The notes beneath the pieces are model-generated. The model ran no database searches. It was not told the origin of the DNA and saw only the letters and a list, made by a program, of their open reading frames with translations. A DNA stretch of 64,000 nucleotides from CAVPUA01 sp963708805 (GTDB lineage: Bacteria > Actinomycetota > Actinomycetes > Mycobacteriales > Jatrophihabitantaceae). The position numbers and the translations under genes were made by a program. Shown piece by piece: positions 44,884 through 58,155 of the stretch. The stretch covers positions 1,364,001 to 1,428,000 of the forward strand of contig CAVPUA010000003.1 of NCBI GenBank assembly GCA_963708805.1, given 5' to 3'. Position 1 is the stretch's first letter. Each line of letters begins with the position of its first letter.

Positions 44884-46292
44884 CTAGAGCGGGATGTTGC
44901 CGTGCGCTCCCCGCGAGGGCGGCGCGTCGGCCAGCACCTCGGTGATGATCGCCCGCGTGCGCGACGGCTCGATCAGATCGTCGACGACGCCCAGCTCCAT
45001 GGCCCGCCCGACGCCGCCGGCGATGCGGGCGTGCTCCTCGGCCAGCTGGGCGTGCAGGGCCTCGCGCTCGCCGGGAGGCGCCGCGGCCAGCTTCTTGCGG
45101 TGCAGGATGCCCACGGCCGCCGAGGCGCCCATGACGGCGACCTCGGCGCCGGGCCAGGCGAAGACCGCGGTGGCGCCCATCGAGCGGGCGTTCATCCCGA
45201 TGTAGGCCCCGCCGTAGGACTTGCGGGTGACCAGGGTGACGCTGGGGACGACCGCCTCGCCGAAGGCGTGCAGCAGCTTGGCGCCGCGACGGACGATGCC
45301 CTCCCACTCCTGGCCGACGCCGGGCAGGTAGCCGGGGACGTCGACGATCACGACGAGCGGGATGCCGAACGCGTCGCACATCCGCACGAAGCGGGCCGCC
45401 TTCTCGGCGCTGGGGGAGTCGAGGCAGCCACCCAGCCGCAGCGGGTTGTTGGCGATGACGCCGACGGTGCGCCCGGTCAGGCGTCCGAAGCCGGTGACGA
45501 TGTTGGGCGCCCAGCGGGCGTGCAGCTCGAGGAAGCGTGTCGGCGTCGAGCAGCCCGTCGACCAGCGGGTGGACGTCGTAGGCCCGCTTCGGGTTCTCGG
45601 GCAGCAGGCCGGCCAGGTCGCTGTCGGGGCCGATCGCGCTGCGGTCGAAGGAGCCCTGCTGGGCCAGCAGCATCGTGGCCTGGCGCGCGGCCTCGAGGGC
45701 GTCGCCGTCGGTCGTCGGTGGTGATGTGCACGACGCCGCTGCGCCGGCCGTGCGTGTCGGCGCCGCCGAGCGACTCCATGTCGACGTTCTCGCCGGTGAC
45801 GCTGCGCACGACGTCGGGGCCGGTGACGAAGACCCGCCCGCCCGTCGACATGATCACGACGTCGGTCAGCGCCGGGCCGTAGGCCGCGCCACCGGCGGCC
45901 GGGCCGAGCACGACCGAGATCTGCGGCACGCGGCCGGACGCGCGGATCATCGCCGCGAACACGATGCCGACCGCGTGCAGCGCCTCGACGCCCTCGGCCA
46001 GCCGAGCCCCGCCGGAGTGCCAGATCCCGATCACCGGAACCCGCTCGCGGACGGCCAGGTCGATGGCGTCGACGATGTGCGCGCAGCCGACCGTGCCCAT
46101 CGCCCCGCCCATCTTCAGCGGGTCGGTGGCGTAGGCCGTGACGGGCGCGCCGTTGATCGTGCCGCGCACGGCGTACGCGCCGCTGTCATCGCGCGGGCTG
46201 AGCGCGGCCATGCTGCCCGGGTCGAGCATCAGTCCGAGCCGGAACTCCGGGTCGCGGGGGTCGAGCTCGGGCTCGGTGGCGAGCGCAGTCAT
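44884..46292 (-). CDS. accD: Acyl-CoA carboxylase carboxyltransferase (beta) subunit (frame broken)
   Basis: Transfers carboxyl from biotin to acetyl- or propionyl-CoA. About 469 residues. MTALATEPELDPRDPEFRLG, then IGIWHSGGARLAEGVEALHA, RVPQISVVLGPAAGGAAYGP (the oxyanion region) and FVTGPDVVRSVTGENVDMES in the N-terminal crotonase-like domain. The C-terminal domain has GIPLVVIVDVPGYLPGVGQE, KSYGGAYIGMNARSMGAT and GASAAVGILHRKKLAAAPPG. Frame breaks near 45719 and 45540. Last gene of the FasR-fabD-fabH-acpP-fabF-accD series, so malonyl-CoA supply and elongation are linked. It starts 13 bases after fabF with GAGGAGG. Confidence 0.92.
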
Positions 46293-46305
46293 GGCGGACC
46301 CCTCC

Positions 46306-47554
46306 TCAGGCCTTGGTGAACAGCAGCGACACGTTGTGGCCGCCGAAGCCGAACGAGTCGTTCAGCGCGGCCGGGACGGCCATCTTGCGGGCCTCGCGGG
46401 GCACGTCGACGCGAACCTCGTCGTCGGGATTGTCGAGGTTGATCGTCGGCGGGACGATGTCGTTCTGCACCGAGAGCACCGTCGCGATCGCCTCGATCGC
46501 TCCGGCGGCGCCGAGCAGGTGACCGGTCATCGACTTGGTGGCGGTGACGACCGTCTGCTCGCCGAGCAGGTCGGCGATCCACCTGGCCTCGGCGCCGTCG
46601 CCGGCCGGGGTCGAGGTGGCGTGCGCGTTGACGTGCACGACGTCGCTGATAGCCACACCCGCGCGTTCGAGCGCGAGCTTGGCCGCCCGGCGCTGGCCGT
46701 TGCCCTCGGGGTCGGGCGCCACGATGTCGTAGGAGTCGGCGGTGACGCCGGCGCCGGCGAGCACCGCGTAGGGAACCCGTCCCCGCGCCGCGGCGTGCGA
46801 ACGGCGCTCGATGACCAGGGCGCCCGAACCCTCGCCCAGCACGAAGCCGTCCCGGCCCTTGTCGAAGGGACGCGACGCACCTTGCGGGTCGTCGTTTCGG
46901 GTCGACATGGCCCGCATCTGGGCGAAGCCCGAGATCGTCAGCGGATGGATGCACGCCTCGGTGCCGCCGACCAGCACGACGTCGGCGCGGCCGAGCTGGA
47001 TCAGGTCCAGCCCGTAGGCGATGGCCTCGGCCCCGGACGCGCAGGCGCTGACCGGGGTGTGGACGCCCGCCCGTGCACCGATCTCGAGGCCGACGTAGGC
47101 CGCCGGCCCGTTGGGCATGTTCATCGGGATCAGCAGCGGGCGAGACGCCGCGAGCGCCCTTGGCCAGCATCACGTCGTGCTGGTCGATGAGGCTGGTGAC
47201 CCCGCCGACACCGGTTCCGTAGACGACGGCAACCCGCACCGGGTCGAGCCCGACCTCGTCGGAACGCCCCTCGAAGCCGGCGTCCTTCCAGGCCTGCGCA
47301 CCGGCCACGAGGGCGGCCTGCTCGCTGCGGTCCAGTCGCCGCGCAAGCTTGCGGGCGAGCACCTCGGCCGGGTCGACGCTCATCTGCCCGGCGATGCGCA
47401 CCGCGATCTCGGCGGCCCAGGGCTGGGTCAGCGGCGTGATGCCGGACCGGCCCGCGAGCAGGCCGGCCCAGAACGTCTCGACGTCACCACCGAGCGGGGT
47501 GGTGGCGCCGAGACCGGTCACGACGACATCGTCGTTGGCGTACTGGGTGGACAT
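46306..47554 (-). CDS. fabF: Beta-ketoacyl-ACP synthase II (frame broken near 47148)
   Basis: Chain-elongating condensing enzyme, about 415 residues. N-terminal VVVTGLGATTPLGGDVETFW; active-site Cys in HTPVSACASGAEAIAYGLDL; the two His in VVHVNAHATSTPAGDGAEAR and LNDSFGFGGHNVSLLFTKA; GPAAYVGLEIGARAGVHT before the Cys. A single indel near 47148 separates the first ~135 residues. Follows acpP by six bases on the reverse strand. Confidence 0.93.
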
Positions 47555-47559
47555 AGGGA

Positions 47560-47802
47560 TCAGTTGGACGCGATGTAGTTGACGGCGTCGCCAACCGTCT
47601 TGAGCTTGGGCAGCTCGTCGTCCGGGATGGTCACACCGAACTTCTCCTCGGCGGCCATGGCCACCTCGACCATCGACAGCGAGTCGACGTCGAGGTCGTC
47701 CACGAACGTCTTCTCGTCGGTCACGTCGGCGGGGTCGACGTCAGCGACCTCGTTGAGGATCTCGGCGAGTCCAGCGCGGATCTCGTCGGTGGATGCAGCC
47801 AC
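47560..47802 (-). CDS. acpP: Acyl carrier protein
   Basis: 80 residues. The phosphopantetheine serine is in FVDDLDVDSLSMVEVAMAAE. Acidic helical protein typical of FAS II. Lies between fabH and fabF, as in Streptomyces. Frame intact, and the preceding gap of about 70 bases contains its ribosome site (GGAACC-type weak). Confidence 0.95.
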   Translation of the reverse strand: MAASTDEIRAGLAEILNEVADVDPADVTDEKTFVDDLDVDSLSMVEVAMAAEEKFGVTIPDDELPKLKTVGDAVNYIASN

Positions 47803-47873
47803 GGGATGGTTCCTTTCGGGTGATGATCACCGCGGCCGGTCGGCCGGGTGTGGAGCAGCTCAGAGCTCGTGCG

Positions 47874-48848
47874 TCACGGGGCCAGCACGACCTGGCCGGC
47901 GTAGCTCAGTCCGGAGCCGAAGCCGAGGAGCAGGACCGGCGAACCGGAGGGGATCTCGCCGGCCTCGACCATGCGCGACAAGGCGAGAGGGATCGTCGCC
48001 GCCGACGTGTTGCCCGACGTGACGATGTCGCGCGCGACCACCGCGTTCTCGGCGCCGAGGCGCTTGGCGATGGCGTCGATGATGCGCAGGTTGGCCTGGT
48101 GGGGGACGAACGCGGCGAGCTCGTCGGGCTTGACGCCGGCGCTGGTCGAGCGCGGCCAGCGCGACGGGCGCCATCTTCGACGTCGCCCAGCGATAGACCG
48201 CCTGCCCCTCCTGGCGGAACACCCGGGTGCGCTCGTCGATGGCGACCGCGTCGAACTGCTCGCCGTCGCTGCCCCAGACGACCGGGCCGATGCCGACCTC
48301 GTCGTGCGGTCCGACGACCACGGCACCCGCGCCGTCGCCCAGGATGATGCAGGTGGTGCGGTCGTTGTAGTCGAGCCAGCCGGAGAACCGCTCGGACGCG
48401 ACCACGAGCGCGTGGCGGGCCTGGCCGGCCAGGACGGCGGCCGACGCGACGTTGAGGGCGTAGACGAAGCCGGAACAGCCGGAGTTGACGTCGAACGCGC
48501 CGGGGGAGTCGATGCCGAGACGGAACGCCAGTTGCGGGGCCGCGGCCGGCACCGGTGTGGGCATCGTGCAGGTCGCGACGATCACCAGGTCGATCTGGTC
48601 GGCCGGCACGCCGCTGTGCGTGACGGCGTTCGCCGCCGCCGCGTGTGCCATGTCGACGACCGTCTCGTCGGCGGCCGCGTAGTGCCGTTCGGCGATGCCG
48701 ACCCGGCTCTTGATCCACTCGTCGTTCGTGTCGACCCCGCGCGCGATCAGGTCATCGTTGGTCACGACCAGTTGGCGGGACGGTAGTGACCGACGCCCAT
48801 GATCCGGGTGCCGGCCGGACGTACCTCGGTGGGGTTGATCGTGGTCAA
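47874..48848 (-). CDS. fabH: Beta-ketoacyl-ACP synthase III (frame broken)
   Basis: Starts fatty acid chains from acyl-CoA and malonyl-ACP. About 324 residues. Catalytic Cys in DVNSGCSGFVYALNVA, His in AAFVPHQANLRIIDAIAKRL, Asn in VVARDIVTSGNTSAATIP. N-terminal TNDEWIKSRVGIAERHYAA. The start is probably a TTG at 48848, giving TTINPTEVRPAGTRIMGVGH, with AGGAG in the end of fabD; an ATG inside (MGVGHYRP) is the alternative. Frame breaks near 48785 and 48155. Two bases follow fabD, so they are coupled. Confidence 0.92.
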
Positions 48849-48850
48849 GA

Positions 48851-50014
48851 TCAGCTCTCCTCAGCCAGGCGGACGACGGGCAGGCCGGCCGCCACGATGT
48901 CGCCGTCGTCGCGCAGCCATTCGGTCAGCACACCGGCGGCGGCCGCGACGATCGGGTGCTCGTCGCGGTTGGTCTTGACGGTTCCCAAGCGGGTGCCACG
49001 AGCCACCGCCTGACCCTCAGTCAGTCCCTCGGCCCGGGTGAAGACGCCCTTGGCGGGGGTGACGACGACGCGGAACTCGGGCGTGTGCTCGCCCTGCCCG
49101 TGATCGCGAGTGTCGACGATCAGTGCCTGTGCGGCGGCCAGATCGTCCGGCGTCTTGATCGCGACGAGCTGCACACCGGGCATCTCGCGCTTGGCCAGAC
49201 CGGTCAGCGTGCCACCCGGCGCGAGCTCGATGATGCCGGTGACACCCAGGTCGGCCAGCGTGCGCTGGCAGAGGTCCCAGCGCACCGGCCGGGTGACCTG
49301 GGCGACGAGACGCGAGATCAACTCCTGGCCCGTCGTGACGGACGAGCCGTCGGCGTTGCTCAGCAGGATCGGGCGCGGGTCGGCCACCACGAGGTCGGAC
49401 GCGTACTTGGCGAGGGCTTCTTCGGCGCGGGCCATGAACGCCGTGTGGAATGCGCCGGCCACGGCCAGCGGTCGCACCCGAGCGCCCGCCGGCGGGTTTG
49501 CGGCGAACGCCGTTAGCTTGTCCAGCGCCCCCGGCGGCGACGATCTGGCCGGCCGCGTTGCGGTTGGCCGGCGTCAGACCGGCGGCTTCGATGGCGGCGA
49601 CGACCACGTCGGGATCGCCGCCGAGCACGGCCGACATGCCGGTCGGCGTGATCGCGCAGGCGGCGGCCATCTCGGCGCCGCGCCGCGCGGCGAGCGACAC
49701 CGCGTCGGCCGCGGTGAGCGCGCCCGACGAGATAGGCGGCGGTCACCTCGCCGATCGAGTGGCCGGCCGCGACGATCTGCTCGGGCAGCTCGAGTTGGTC
49801 GGCCGCGATGATGCCGGCGGCGACCAGCAGCGGCTGGGTGACAGCGGTGTCCTTGATCTCGTCGGCGTCGGCGGTGGTGCCCAGTCGGGCCAGGTCGAGG
49901 CCGGCCGCCTCGGACAGCTGCGGCGACCTGGTCGGCCACGCCGGGCAGGTCGAGCCACGGCGCGAGCATGCCCGGAGTCTGCGAGCCCTGTCCCGGAGCG
50001 AGGACGGCGATCAC
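48851..50014 (-). CDS. fabD: Malonyl-CoA:ACP transacylase with C-terminal biotinyl/lipoyl-like domain (frame broken)
   Basis: Loads malonate on ACP. About 387 residues, long for FabD (300-320). GTG start gives VIAVLAPGQGSQTPGMLAPW; Ser in EQIVAAGHSIGEVTAAYLSG; His in VAGAFHTAFMARAEEALA; GVTGIIELAPGGTLTGLAKR near the end of the MAT domain. A C-terminal extension, EFRVVVTPAKGVFTRAEGL, VARGTRLGTVKTNRDEHPIV, AAAAGVLTEWLRDDGDIVAA, resembles a barrel-sandwich (biotinyl/lipoyl) domain but lacks the modified lysine (no M-K-M). Frame breaks near 49920, 49735 and 49530. Confidence 0.92.
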
Positions 50015-50090
50015 GGCGCCTAACGATCCACCCTCGACCGGCTTCCGCGGCGAGCGCGACACGGACAGGGCGTGCCGACGACCGCGTTGG

Positions 50091-50127
50091 AGGATACCTA
50101 CAACAGCCAGCCGCATTATCTGGCTGT
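50091..50127 (-). promoter_or_regulatory. fabD-operon promoter with inverted-repeat operator
   Basis: On the reverse strand, TATCCT at 50096-50091 is a good -10 for fabD. Just upstream is a perfect 8-bp inverted repeat, ACAGCCAG (50103-50110) and CTGGCTGT (50120-50127) with a nine-base spacer, overlapping the expected -35 area. FasR, the regulator encoded next door, is a known activator of fab genes, so this is a candidate FasR site. Confidence 0.5.
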
Positions 50128-50150
50128 GAGGTCGGCTCGAGCTGGAGGAG

Positions 50151-51351
50151 TCAGCCAAGCGGTTCGAGATCGCCGACGGCCAGCGCGAACCGCAGCGACG
50201 TAGGCCCCGCGCGGGTCGGTCGGCGACTCGCCGCAGATCTCGGCGACCCGCCGCAGCCGGTACCGGACCGTGTTGGTGTGGACGAACAGCGCCCGGGCGG
50301 TGGCCTCCAGGGCGCCGCCGGCGTCGAGGAACGCGCGCAGGGTCTCGAGCAGCACGTCGCCGGCCTTGACTAGCGGGCGGTAGACGGAGTCGAGCAGCTC
50401 CTCGCGAGCCGTGCGGTCGCCGAGTCAGGATCCGCTCGGGCAGCAGCTGGTCGGCGAGCACCGGCCGCGGCGCCGACGGCCAGCCCGGCGCGGCGCGCAG
50501 GCCGGACAGGGCGGCCTGGGTAACGGCAGTAGCCAGACTGACGTCCGGCGCGAGCGGACCGACCACCACCGGACCGGGACCGAAGTGGGGGAGCAGGGCC
50601 GCGCGCGAGCTCGTCGAGGTCGCGCACGCCGGCGACGACGGTCACGAGCCGCGTGCCGTGGACGCCGGCCGCGAAGTCGCAGCCCGTCGTGGCGCGCGAC
50701 GCGGTGCAGCTCGGCCAGCAGGTCGCGTCGGCGGGCGCGTCGGGAGCGCTGCCGACGATCGCGGTGACCGGTCCGGTGCGTGCGCCAGCCCAGCGCGGCG
50801 ATCTGCGACAGGGGTGCGTCGGGGGCGTCGCCGCCGCGGACCAGCCCGTCGATGACCAGCGCCTCGAGGCGGACGTCCCACGCGCCGCGGGTCTCGGCGA
50901 CGCCGGCGTAGACCCGCGCGGCGGCGAAGGCGATCTCGCGGCTGAAGCGCAGCAGCTCGTTGGCCAGCCAGCCGTCGTCGTCGTCGGCGATCTGCGGCAG
51001 TTGCTCCTCGGTGACGAGGATCGTCATCTGCACCAGCTCGACCGTCTGCTGCAGCGTGACCGAGCGGGCCAGCTCGCGGGGGGCGGCGCGGAACACCTCG
51101 CCGGTGAGGCGCAGGACGTCGTCGGGCGTGCGCAGCCACTCGACGAAGGACGCGATGCCGGCCTGGGCGACCAGGCTGACCCACGATCGCTGGTCGGCCG
51201 GCAGCTTGCGGAACCAGCGACAGCTCGTCGTCCATGCGGGCCGACGCTCTGCGTGGCGATGCGTCCGGCGGCCTGCTCGACGCGTCGGATCGTGTCCTCG
51301 CGCCGCTTGGCGCGTGCCGGACGGCTGGGCGGACTTGCCTCTGGTGGTCAT
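50151..51351 (-). CDS. fasR: PucR-type transcriptional regulator of fatty-acid synthesis (FasR-like) (frame broken)
   Basis: About 400 residues. ELSWFRKLPADQRSWVSLVA, AGIASFVEWLRTPDDVLRLT and EVFRAAPRELARSVTLQQTV are typical of the N-terminal part of this family, and the C-terminal PucR HTH reads LRAFLDAGGALEATARALFV then HTNTVRYRLRRVAEICGESP. Indels near 51215, 50780, 50690, 50600, 50420 and 50195. Directly upstream of fabD and read in the same direction, like FasR in Streptomyces and other actinobacteria, where it activates fabDHPF. Ends LRFALAVGDLEPLG. Confidence 0.85.
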
Positions 51352-51409
51352 CGGACGCTCAGCCTGCCACGTCCGCGCCCACTCGCGCAGGGGTCGCTAC
51401 GGTGACGCT

Positions 51410-52490
51410 GTGTCCGACGTCGCGCCGCACCGCCTCGCGATCCGGTCGCCGACCTGCGGCGGATCGCCTTCCTGCTCGAGCGCGCGCACGAGCCGACGTA
51501 CCGCGTGCGGGCCTTCCGCCGCGCGGCGTCGACGGCGGCCGAGGCGCCGACGACCTGGCCGAACGCGCGGCGGCCGGCACGTTGCGCGAGCTCGACGGCA
51601 TCGGCGAGGTGACCGCGCGCTGCATCGAGGAGTCGCTGCAGGGCGTCGAGCCGGTGTACCTGCGCCGGATGGAGGCGATCGAGTTCCAGCCGTACGGCGC
51701 GGGCGCGGACCAGCCGATCGAGGCCGGGGCGGCGGCGATCCGCGCGGCGCTGCGCGGCGACTGCCACGTCGCACTCCGACTGGTCCGACGGCGGTTCGCC
51801 GATCCGCGAGATGGCCGAGGCCGCCCGCGATCTCGGGCCACGAGTACATGGTGCTCACCGACCACTCGCCGCGGCTGACCGTGGCCAACGGGCTGTCGGC
51901 CGAGCGGCTGGCGCAGCAGCTCGACGTGGTCGCCGAGCTGAACGCCGAGCTGGCGCCGTTCGCGATCTTGACCGGCATCGAGGTCGACATCCTCGACGAC
52001 GGCGCGCTCGACCAGAGCGACGAGCTGCTGGGCCGGCTCGACCTCGTGGTCGGCAGCGTGCACAGCAAGCTGCGGATGCCCGCGGCCGGAGATGACGCCG
52101 CGGATGGTCGCCGCCGATCGCCAACCCGCACCTGGACGTCCTCGGCCACTGCACCGGCCGGATGGTGACCGGCAAGCGCAACCGTCCCGAGTCGGAGTTC
52201 GACGCCGAGCTGGTCTTCGCCGCCTGCGCGCAGTTCGGCGTCGCGGTCGAGATCAACTCGCGGCCGGAGCGGCTCGATCCGCCCAAGCGGCTGCTGCGCC
52301 TGGCCGTCGAGGCCGGCTGCCTGACGTCGATCGACACCGACGCCCACGCGCCCGGGTCAGCTCGACTGGCAGGGCTACGGCTGCGACCGCGCCGCCCGCT
52401 GCGCGGTCCCGATCGAGTCGATCGTCAACACCTGGGCCGTCGACGACCTGCTCGGCCTGGACGGCCGACCACGCGGTCCGGCCGGAATAG
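51410..52490 (+). CDS. PHP-domain hydrolase with HhH motif (PolX-like, no polymerase core) (frame broken)
   Basis: About 359 residues. N-terminal helix-hairpin-helix DLAERAAAGTLRELDGIGEV and TARCIEESLQGVEPVYLRRM, then a PHP metallo-phosphoesterase: CHVHSDWSDGG (joined across an indel), GHEYMVLTDHSPRLTVANGL, ILTGIEVDILDDGALDQSDE, LVVGSVHSKLRMP, LGHCTGRMV and LTSIDTDAHAPG. This combination resembles the C-terminal portion of family X DNA polymerases without the polymerase domain. Start GTG 51410 lies six bases after a TACGGT -10 (51398-51403), a leaderless arrangement. Divergent from fasR. Confidence 0.82.
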
Positions 52491-52541
52491 CGGTCTCGTG
52501 CGAGATGCGTTGCGTAGGCAACTACTTCTGCAGGAGTAGCG

Positions 52542-53279
52542 ATGGCCACCAACGACGTCCGCCCGCCGAGGACCGGCTGCGCACCAAGATCGACTGGCTG
52601 GACTCCAAGCACTCGTTCTCGTTCGGGTCGTCCTACGAGCGCGGCAACACCCACCACGGCCTGCTGCTGGTCAACAACGACGACGTCGTGGCCGCCCGGC
52701 AGCGGCTTCGAGACCCATCCGCACCGCGACATGGAGATCGTCACCTGGGTGCTCGACGGCTCGCTCGTGCACCAGGACTCCGGGGTCACAACGGCGTGAT
52801 CTACCCGGGCCTGGCCCAGCGGATGAGCGCGGGCACCGGCATCCTGCACTCGGAGAAGAACGACGTGGCGGCGCGACCGCGGCCGGTGCACTTCGTCCAG
52901 ATGTGGGTGCTGCCCGACGAGCGCGGCATCGCGCCCGGCTACGAACAGCTGGACGTGTCCGACGCGCTCGTCGGGCGGTCAGTTGGTGCCGGTGGCGTCC
53001 GGGCTGGCCAAGCACCGCGACGAGACCGCGATCCGCGATCCACCAGCGCGACGCCGGTCTGTACGTGGCCCGCCTCGTCGACGGGCAGTCGGTCGACGCT
53101 GCCGTCGGCGCCCTACGTTCACCTGTTCGTCGCCCACGGCGCGGTCGATCTCGAGGGCGCCGGCGTCCTCGCGACGGGCGACGCGGTCGCGACTGACCGG
53201 CAGCGACGGCCAGCGGATCACCGCCGTCGGGCCGGCCGAGGTGCTGGTCTGGGAGATGCACTCAGCCGCGGCCGGCTGA
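52542..53279 (+). CDS. Pirin-family bicupin (frame broken)
   Basis: About 245 residues. Begins MATNDVRP, then HSFSFGSSYERGNTHHGLLL, FETHPHRDMEIVTWVLDGSL with the metal-binding His-x-His, VIYPGLAQRMSAGTGILHSE, and PVHFVQMWVLPDERGIAPGY. C-terminal cupin SAPYVHLFVAHGAVDLEGAG. YhhW-like quercetinase/pirin family. AGGAG precedes ATG 52542 at a good distance. Several inserted bases (near 52562, 52705, 52790, 52980, 53040, 53105, 53195). Confidence 0.85.
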
Positions 53280-53299
53280 CCGCTGGTAGTACTGGAGTC

Positions 53300-54252
53300 A
53301 TGGAAACTGTTGATCTTGGCGACCTGTCGCGTATCGGCACTGGGTCTGGGCTGCATGGGGATGAGCCAGTCCTACGGCGCCCGCGACTGGGACGAGTCGC
53401 ATCGCCACGATCCACCGGGCGCTCGAACTCGGCGTCACGTTCCTCGACACCGCCAACGTCTACGGCGAGGGGCACAACGAGGTGCTGGTCGGCCGCGCCC
53501 TGGCCGGTCACCGCGACGAGGTGCAGCTGGCGACCAAGTTCGGCATCGACCTCGACCGTCGGAGAGCGCGTCGATCCGCGGGGCGCACGACTACGTGATC
53601 CACGCGTGCGACGCGTCGCTGCTGCGGCTCGGCGTCGACACGATCGATCTCTACTACCTGCACCGCCCGCCCGAGGACGTCGAGATCGAGGAGACGGTCG
53701 GCGCGATGGCCGAGCTGGTGCAGGCCGGCAAGGTCCGTCACCTGGGCCTGTCCGAGGTCGACAACGCCTGCTGCGCCGGGCGCACGCCGTCCACCCCATC
53801 GCGGCGGTCCAGAGCGAGTACTCGCTGTGGACCCGTGATCCCGAGACGACGGTGCTCGACGCGCTGCGCGAGCTCGGTGTCGCCCTCGTGCCGTTCTCGC
53901 CGCTCGGGCGCGGCTTCCTGACCGGCACGGTCGACACCAGCCGACTGGGCGCCGAGTGACTTCCGCGGCGAGCAACCCGCGCTTCGCCGCGGCTGCCGCC
54001 GAACCAGGCGCATCGTGGACGCGGTGGTCGCCGTGGCCCGAGCGGCACGATGTGCGCGCCGGCGCAGATCGCGCTGGCCTGGGTGCTCGGGCAGGGCACG
54101 CGGCTGGGCATCCCGGTCGTCGCCGATCCCGGGCACCAAGCGGGTCAAGTGGCTCGAGCAGAACGTCGGCGCGCTCGACGTCGAACTCACCGACGCAGGA
54201 CTACGCCGAACTCGACCCACTGGGCGCCCAGGTCGTCGGCGCCCGCTACTGA
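53300..54252 (+). CDS. Aldo/keto reductase (frame broken)
   Basis: NADPH-dependent reductase, about 317 residues. GLGCMGMSQSYGARDWDES, LGVTFLDTANVYGEGHNEVL (catalytic Asp and Tyr), EVQLATKFGIDLD (Lys), LGVDTIDLYYLHRPPED (His), GKVRHLGLSEVDN, AAVQSEYSLWTRDPETTVLD, then IALAWVLGQGTRLGIPVV. The AKR13-type YajO/YqkF group. The substrate is not known. ATG 53300. Convergent with aceE, 22 bases apart. Indels near 53340, 53395, 53560, 53775, 53955 and 54045. Confidence 0.85.
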
Positions 54253-54274
54253 CTGCTGCGGACGTCGTCGATCG

Positions 54275-57028
<2,754 letters not shown>

Positions 57029-57132
57029 AGATCATTGGCGACAGCCCCCCCAGGGAGTCGAAACAGTCGCTAGGGTCTGGGGATGGAAGGCATGATCCGG
57101 CACCACGGCCACTCGATCGGAGAAAACGCACG

Positions 57133-57552
57133 GTGAGCACGAGCAGTCCCGGTGTCGCCGAACGCATGGGCATCTCGGCCGGCATGGTGGTGCAAGAACT
57201 GGGCTACGACGACGACGTCGACGACGAACTTCGGCTGGCGATCGAAGAGGTCATCGGCGAGGAGATGGTCGACGAGGATTCCGACGAGGTCGTCGACTGC
57301 GTGGTGCTCTGGTACCGCGAGTACGACGGCGACCTGGTCGACGTGCTGGTCGACGCGATCGCCCCGCTGGCCGACAACGGGTTCATCTGGCTGCTGACGC
57401 CCAAGCGTGGCCGCGACGGATACGTCGAACCCTCCGACATCGCCGAAGCGGCGCCCACCGCCGGCCTGGCCCAGACCTCCCTGGCCACCCCATCCAGCGA
57501 CTGGGCCGGTGCTCGGCTCGCGTCGCGCAAATCCAGACCGGACAAGAGATGA
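57133..57552 (+). CDS. DUF3052 protein
   Basis: 139 residues: GMVVQELGYDDDVDDELRLA, IEEVIGEEMVDEDSDEVVDC, VVLWYREYDGDLVDVLVDAI, and FIWLLTPKRGRDGYVEPSDI. Acidic DUF3052 family of actinobacteria, function unknown. GTG 57133 has a GGAGA nine bases upstream. Overlaps the peroxiredoxin start (ATGA), so they are co-translated; the pair sits beside aceE in many relatives. Confidence 0.88.
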   Translation: MSTSSPGVAERMGISAGMVVQELGYDDDVDDELRLAIEEVIGEEMVDEDSDEVVDCVVLWYREYDGDLVDVLVDAIAPLADNGFIWLLTPKRGRDGYVEPSDIAEAAPTAGLAQTSLATPSSDWAGARLASRKSRPDKR

Positions 57553-58016
57553 CCCTCGAGATCGGCGCCGTTGCGCCCGACTTCACGCTGCGCGACCAGA
57601 ACCGCGAGGACGTCACGCTGTCCTCGTTCCGGGGCACGCGCGCGGTGCTGTTGATCTTCTACCCGTTCGCGTTCACCGGCACGTGCACCGGCGAGCTGTG
57701 CTCGTTGAGCGACGACCTGGCGACCTTCCAGAACGACGACGTCCAGGTGCTGACGATCAGCGTCGATTCTCCGTACGCCCACAAGGTGTTCGCCGACCAG
57801 GAGGGCTACGACTTTCCGCTGCTGGCCGACTTCTGGCCCCACGGCGCGGTCGCCCAGGCCTACGGCGTCTTCAACGAGGGCGGCGGCATGGCTGACCGCG
57901 GCACGTTCCTGATCGACGTCGACGGAGTGATCCGGTACGTCGAGCACAACGGTCCCGGCGAAGGACGCGATCCCGACGGCTGGCGTCAGGCGATCAAGGA
58001 ACTGCTCGGAAGCTGA
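57549..58016 (+). CDS. ahpE: One-cysteine peroxiredoxin AhpE
   Basis: 155 residues, reduces hydroperoxides and peroxynitrite. The peroxidatic Cys lies in FYPFAFTGTCTGELCSLSDD, with the conserved Thr and Arg (ADRGTFLIDVDGVIRY). The AhpE group is defined by PFAFTG-C and by having no distal resolving Cys; the second Cys here is three residues after the first (T-C-T-G-E-L-C), as in M. tuberculosis AhpE. Mycoredoxin or mycothiol is the likely reductant, which is inference. Frame intact. Confidence 0.9.
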   Translation: MTLEIGAVAPDFTLRDQNREDVTLSSFRGTRAVLLIFYPFAFTGTCTGELCSLSDDLATFQNDDVQVLTISVDSPYAHKVFADQEGYDFPLLADFWPHGAVAQAYGVFNEGGGMADRGTFLIDVDGVIRYVEHNGPGEGRDPDGWRQAIKELLGS

Positions 58017-58071
58017 TCGCGCTCGCCTGGTGGCCGGTACCCTGGCCCGCGGCCCGTGCTGCGGGTCGTAC

Positions 58072-58143
58072 GGGCGCTTAGCTCAGCGGGAGAGCACTCG
58101 GTTTACACCCGAGCGGTCACTGGTTCGATCCCAGTAGCGCCCA
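58072..58143 (+). tRNA. tRNA-Val (anticodon UAC)
   Basis: Full cloverleaf of 72 bases: acceptor GGGCGCT/AGCGCCC, D arm with TAGCTCAGCGGGAGAGC, anticodon stem CTCGG/CCGAG with loop TTTACAC, T arm ACTGG/CCAGT around TTCGATC. Anticodon TAC reads GUA. The 3' CCA is not fully encoded (ACCCC follows). TACCCT at 58038-58043 may be its -10 box. Confidence 0.97.
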
Positions 58144-58155
58144 CCCCTGTCGAGA

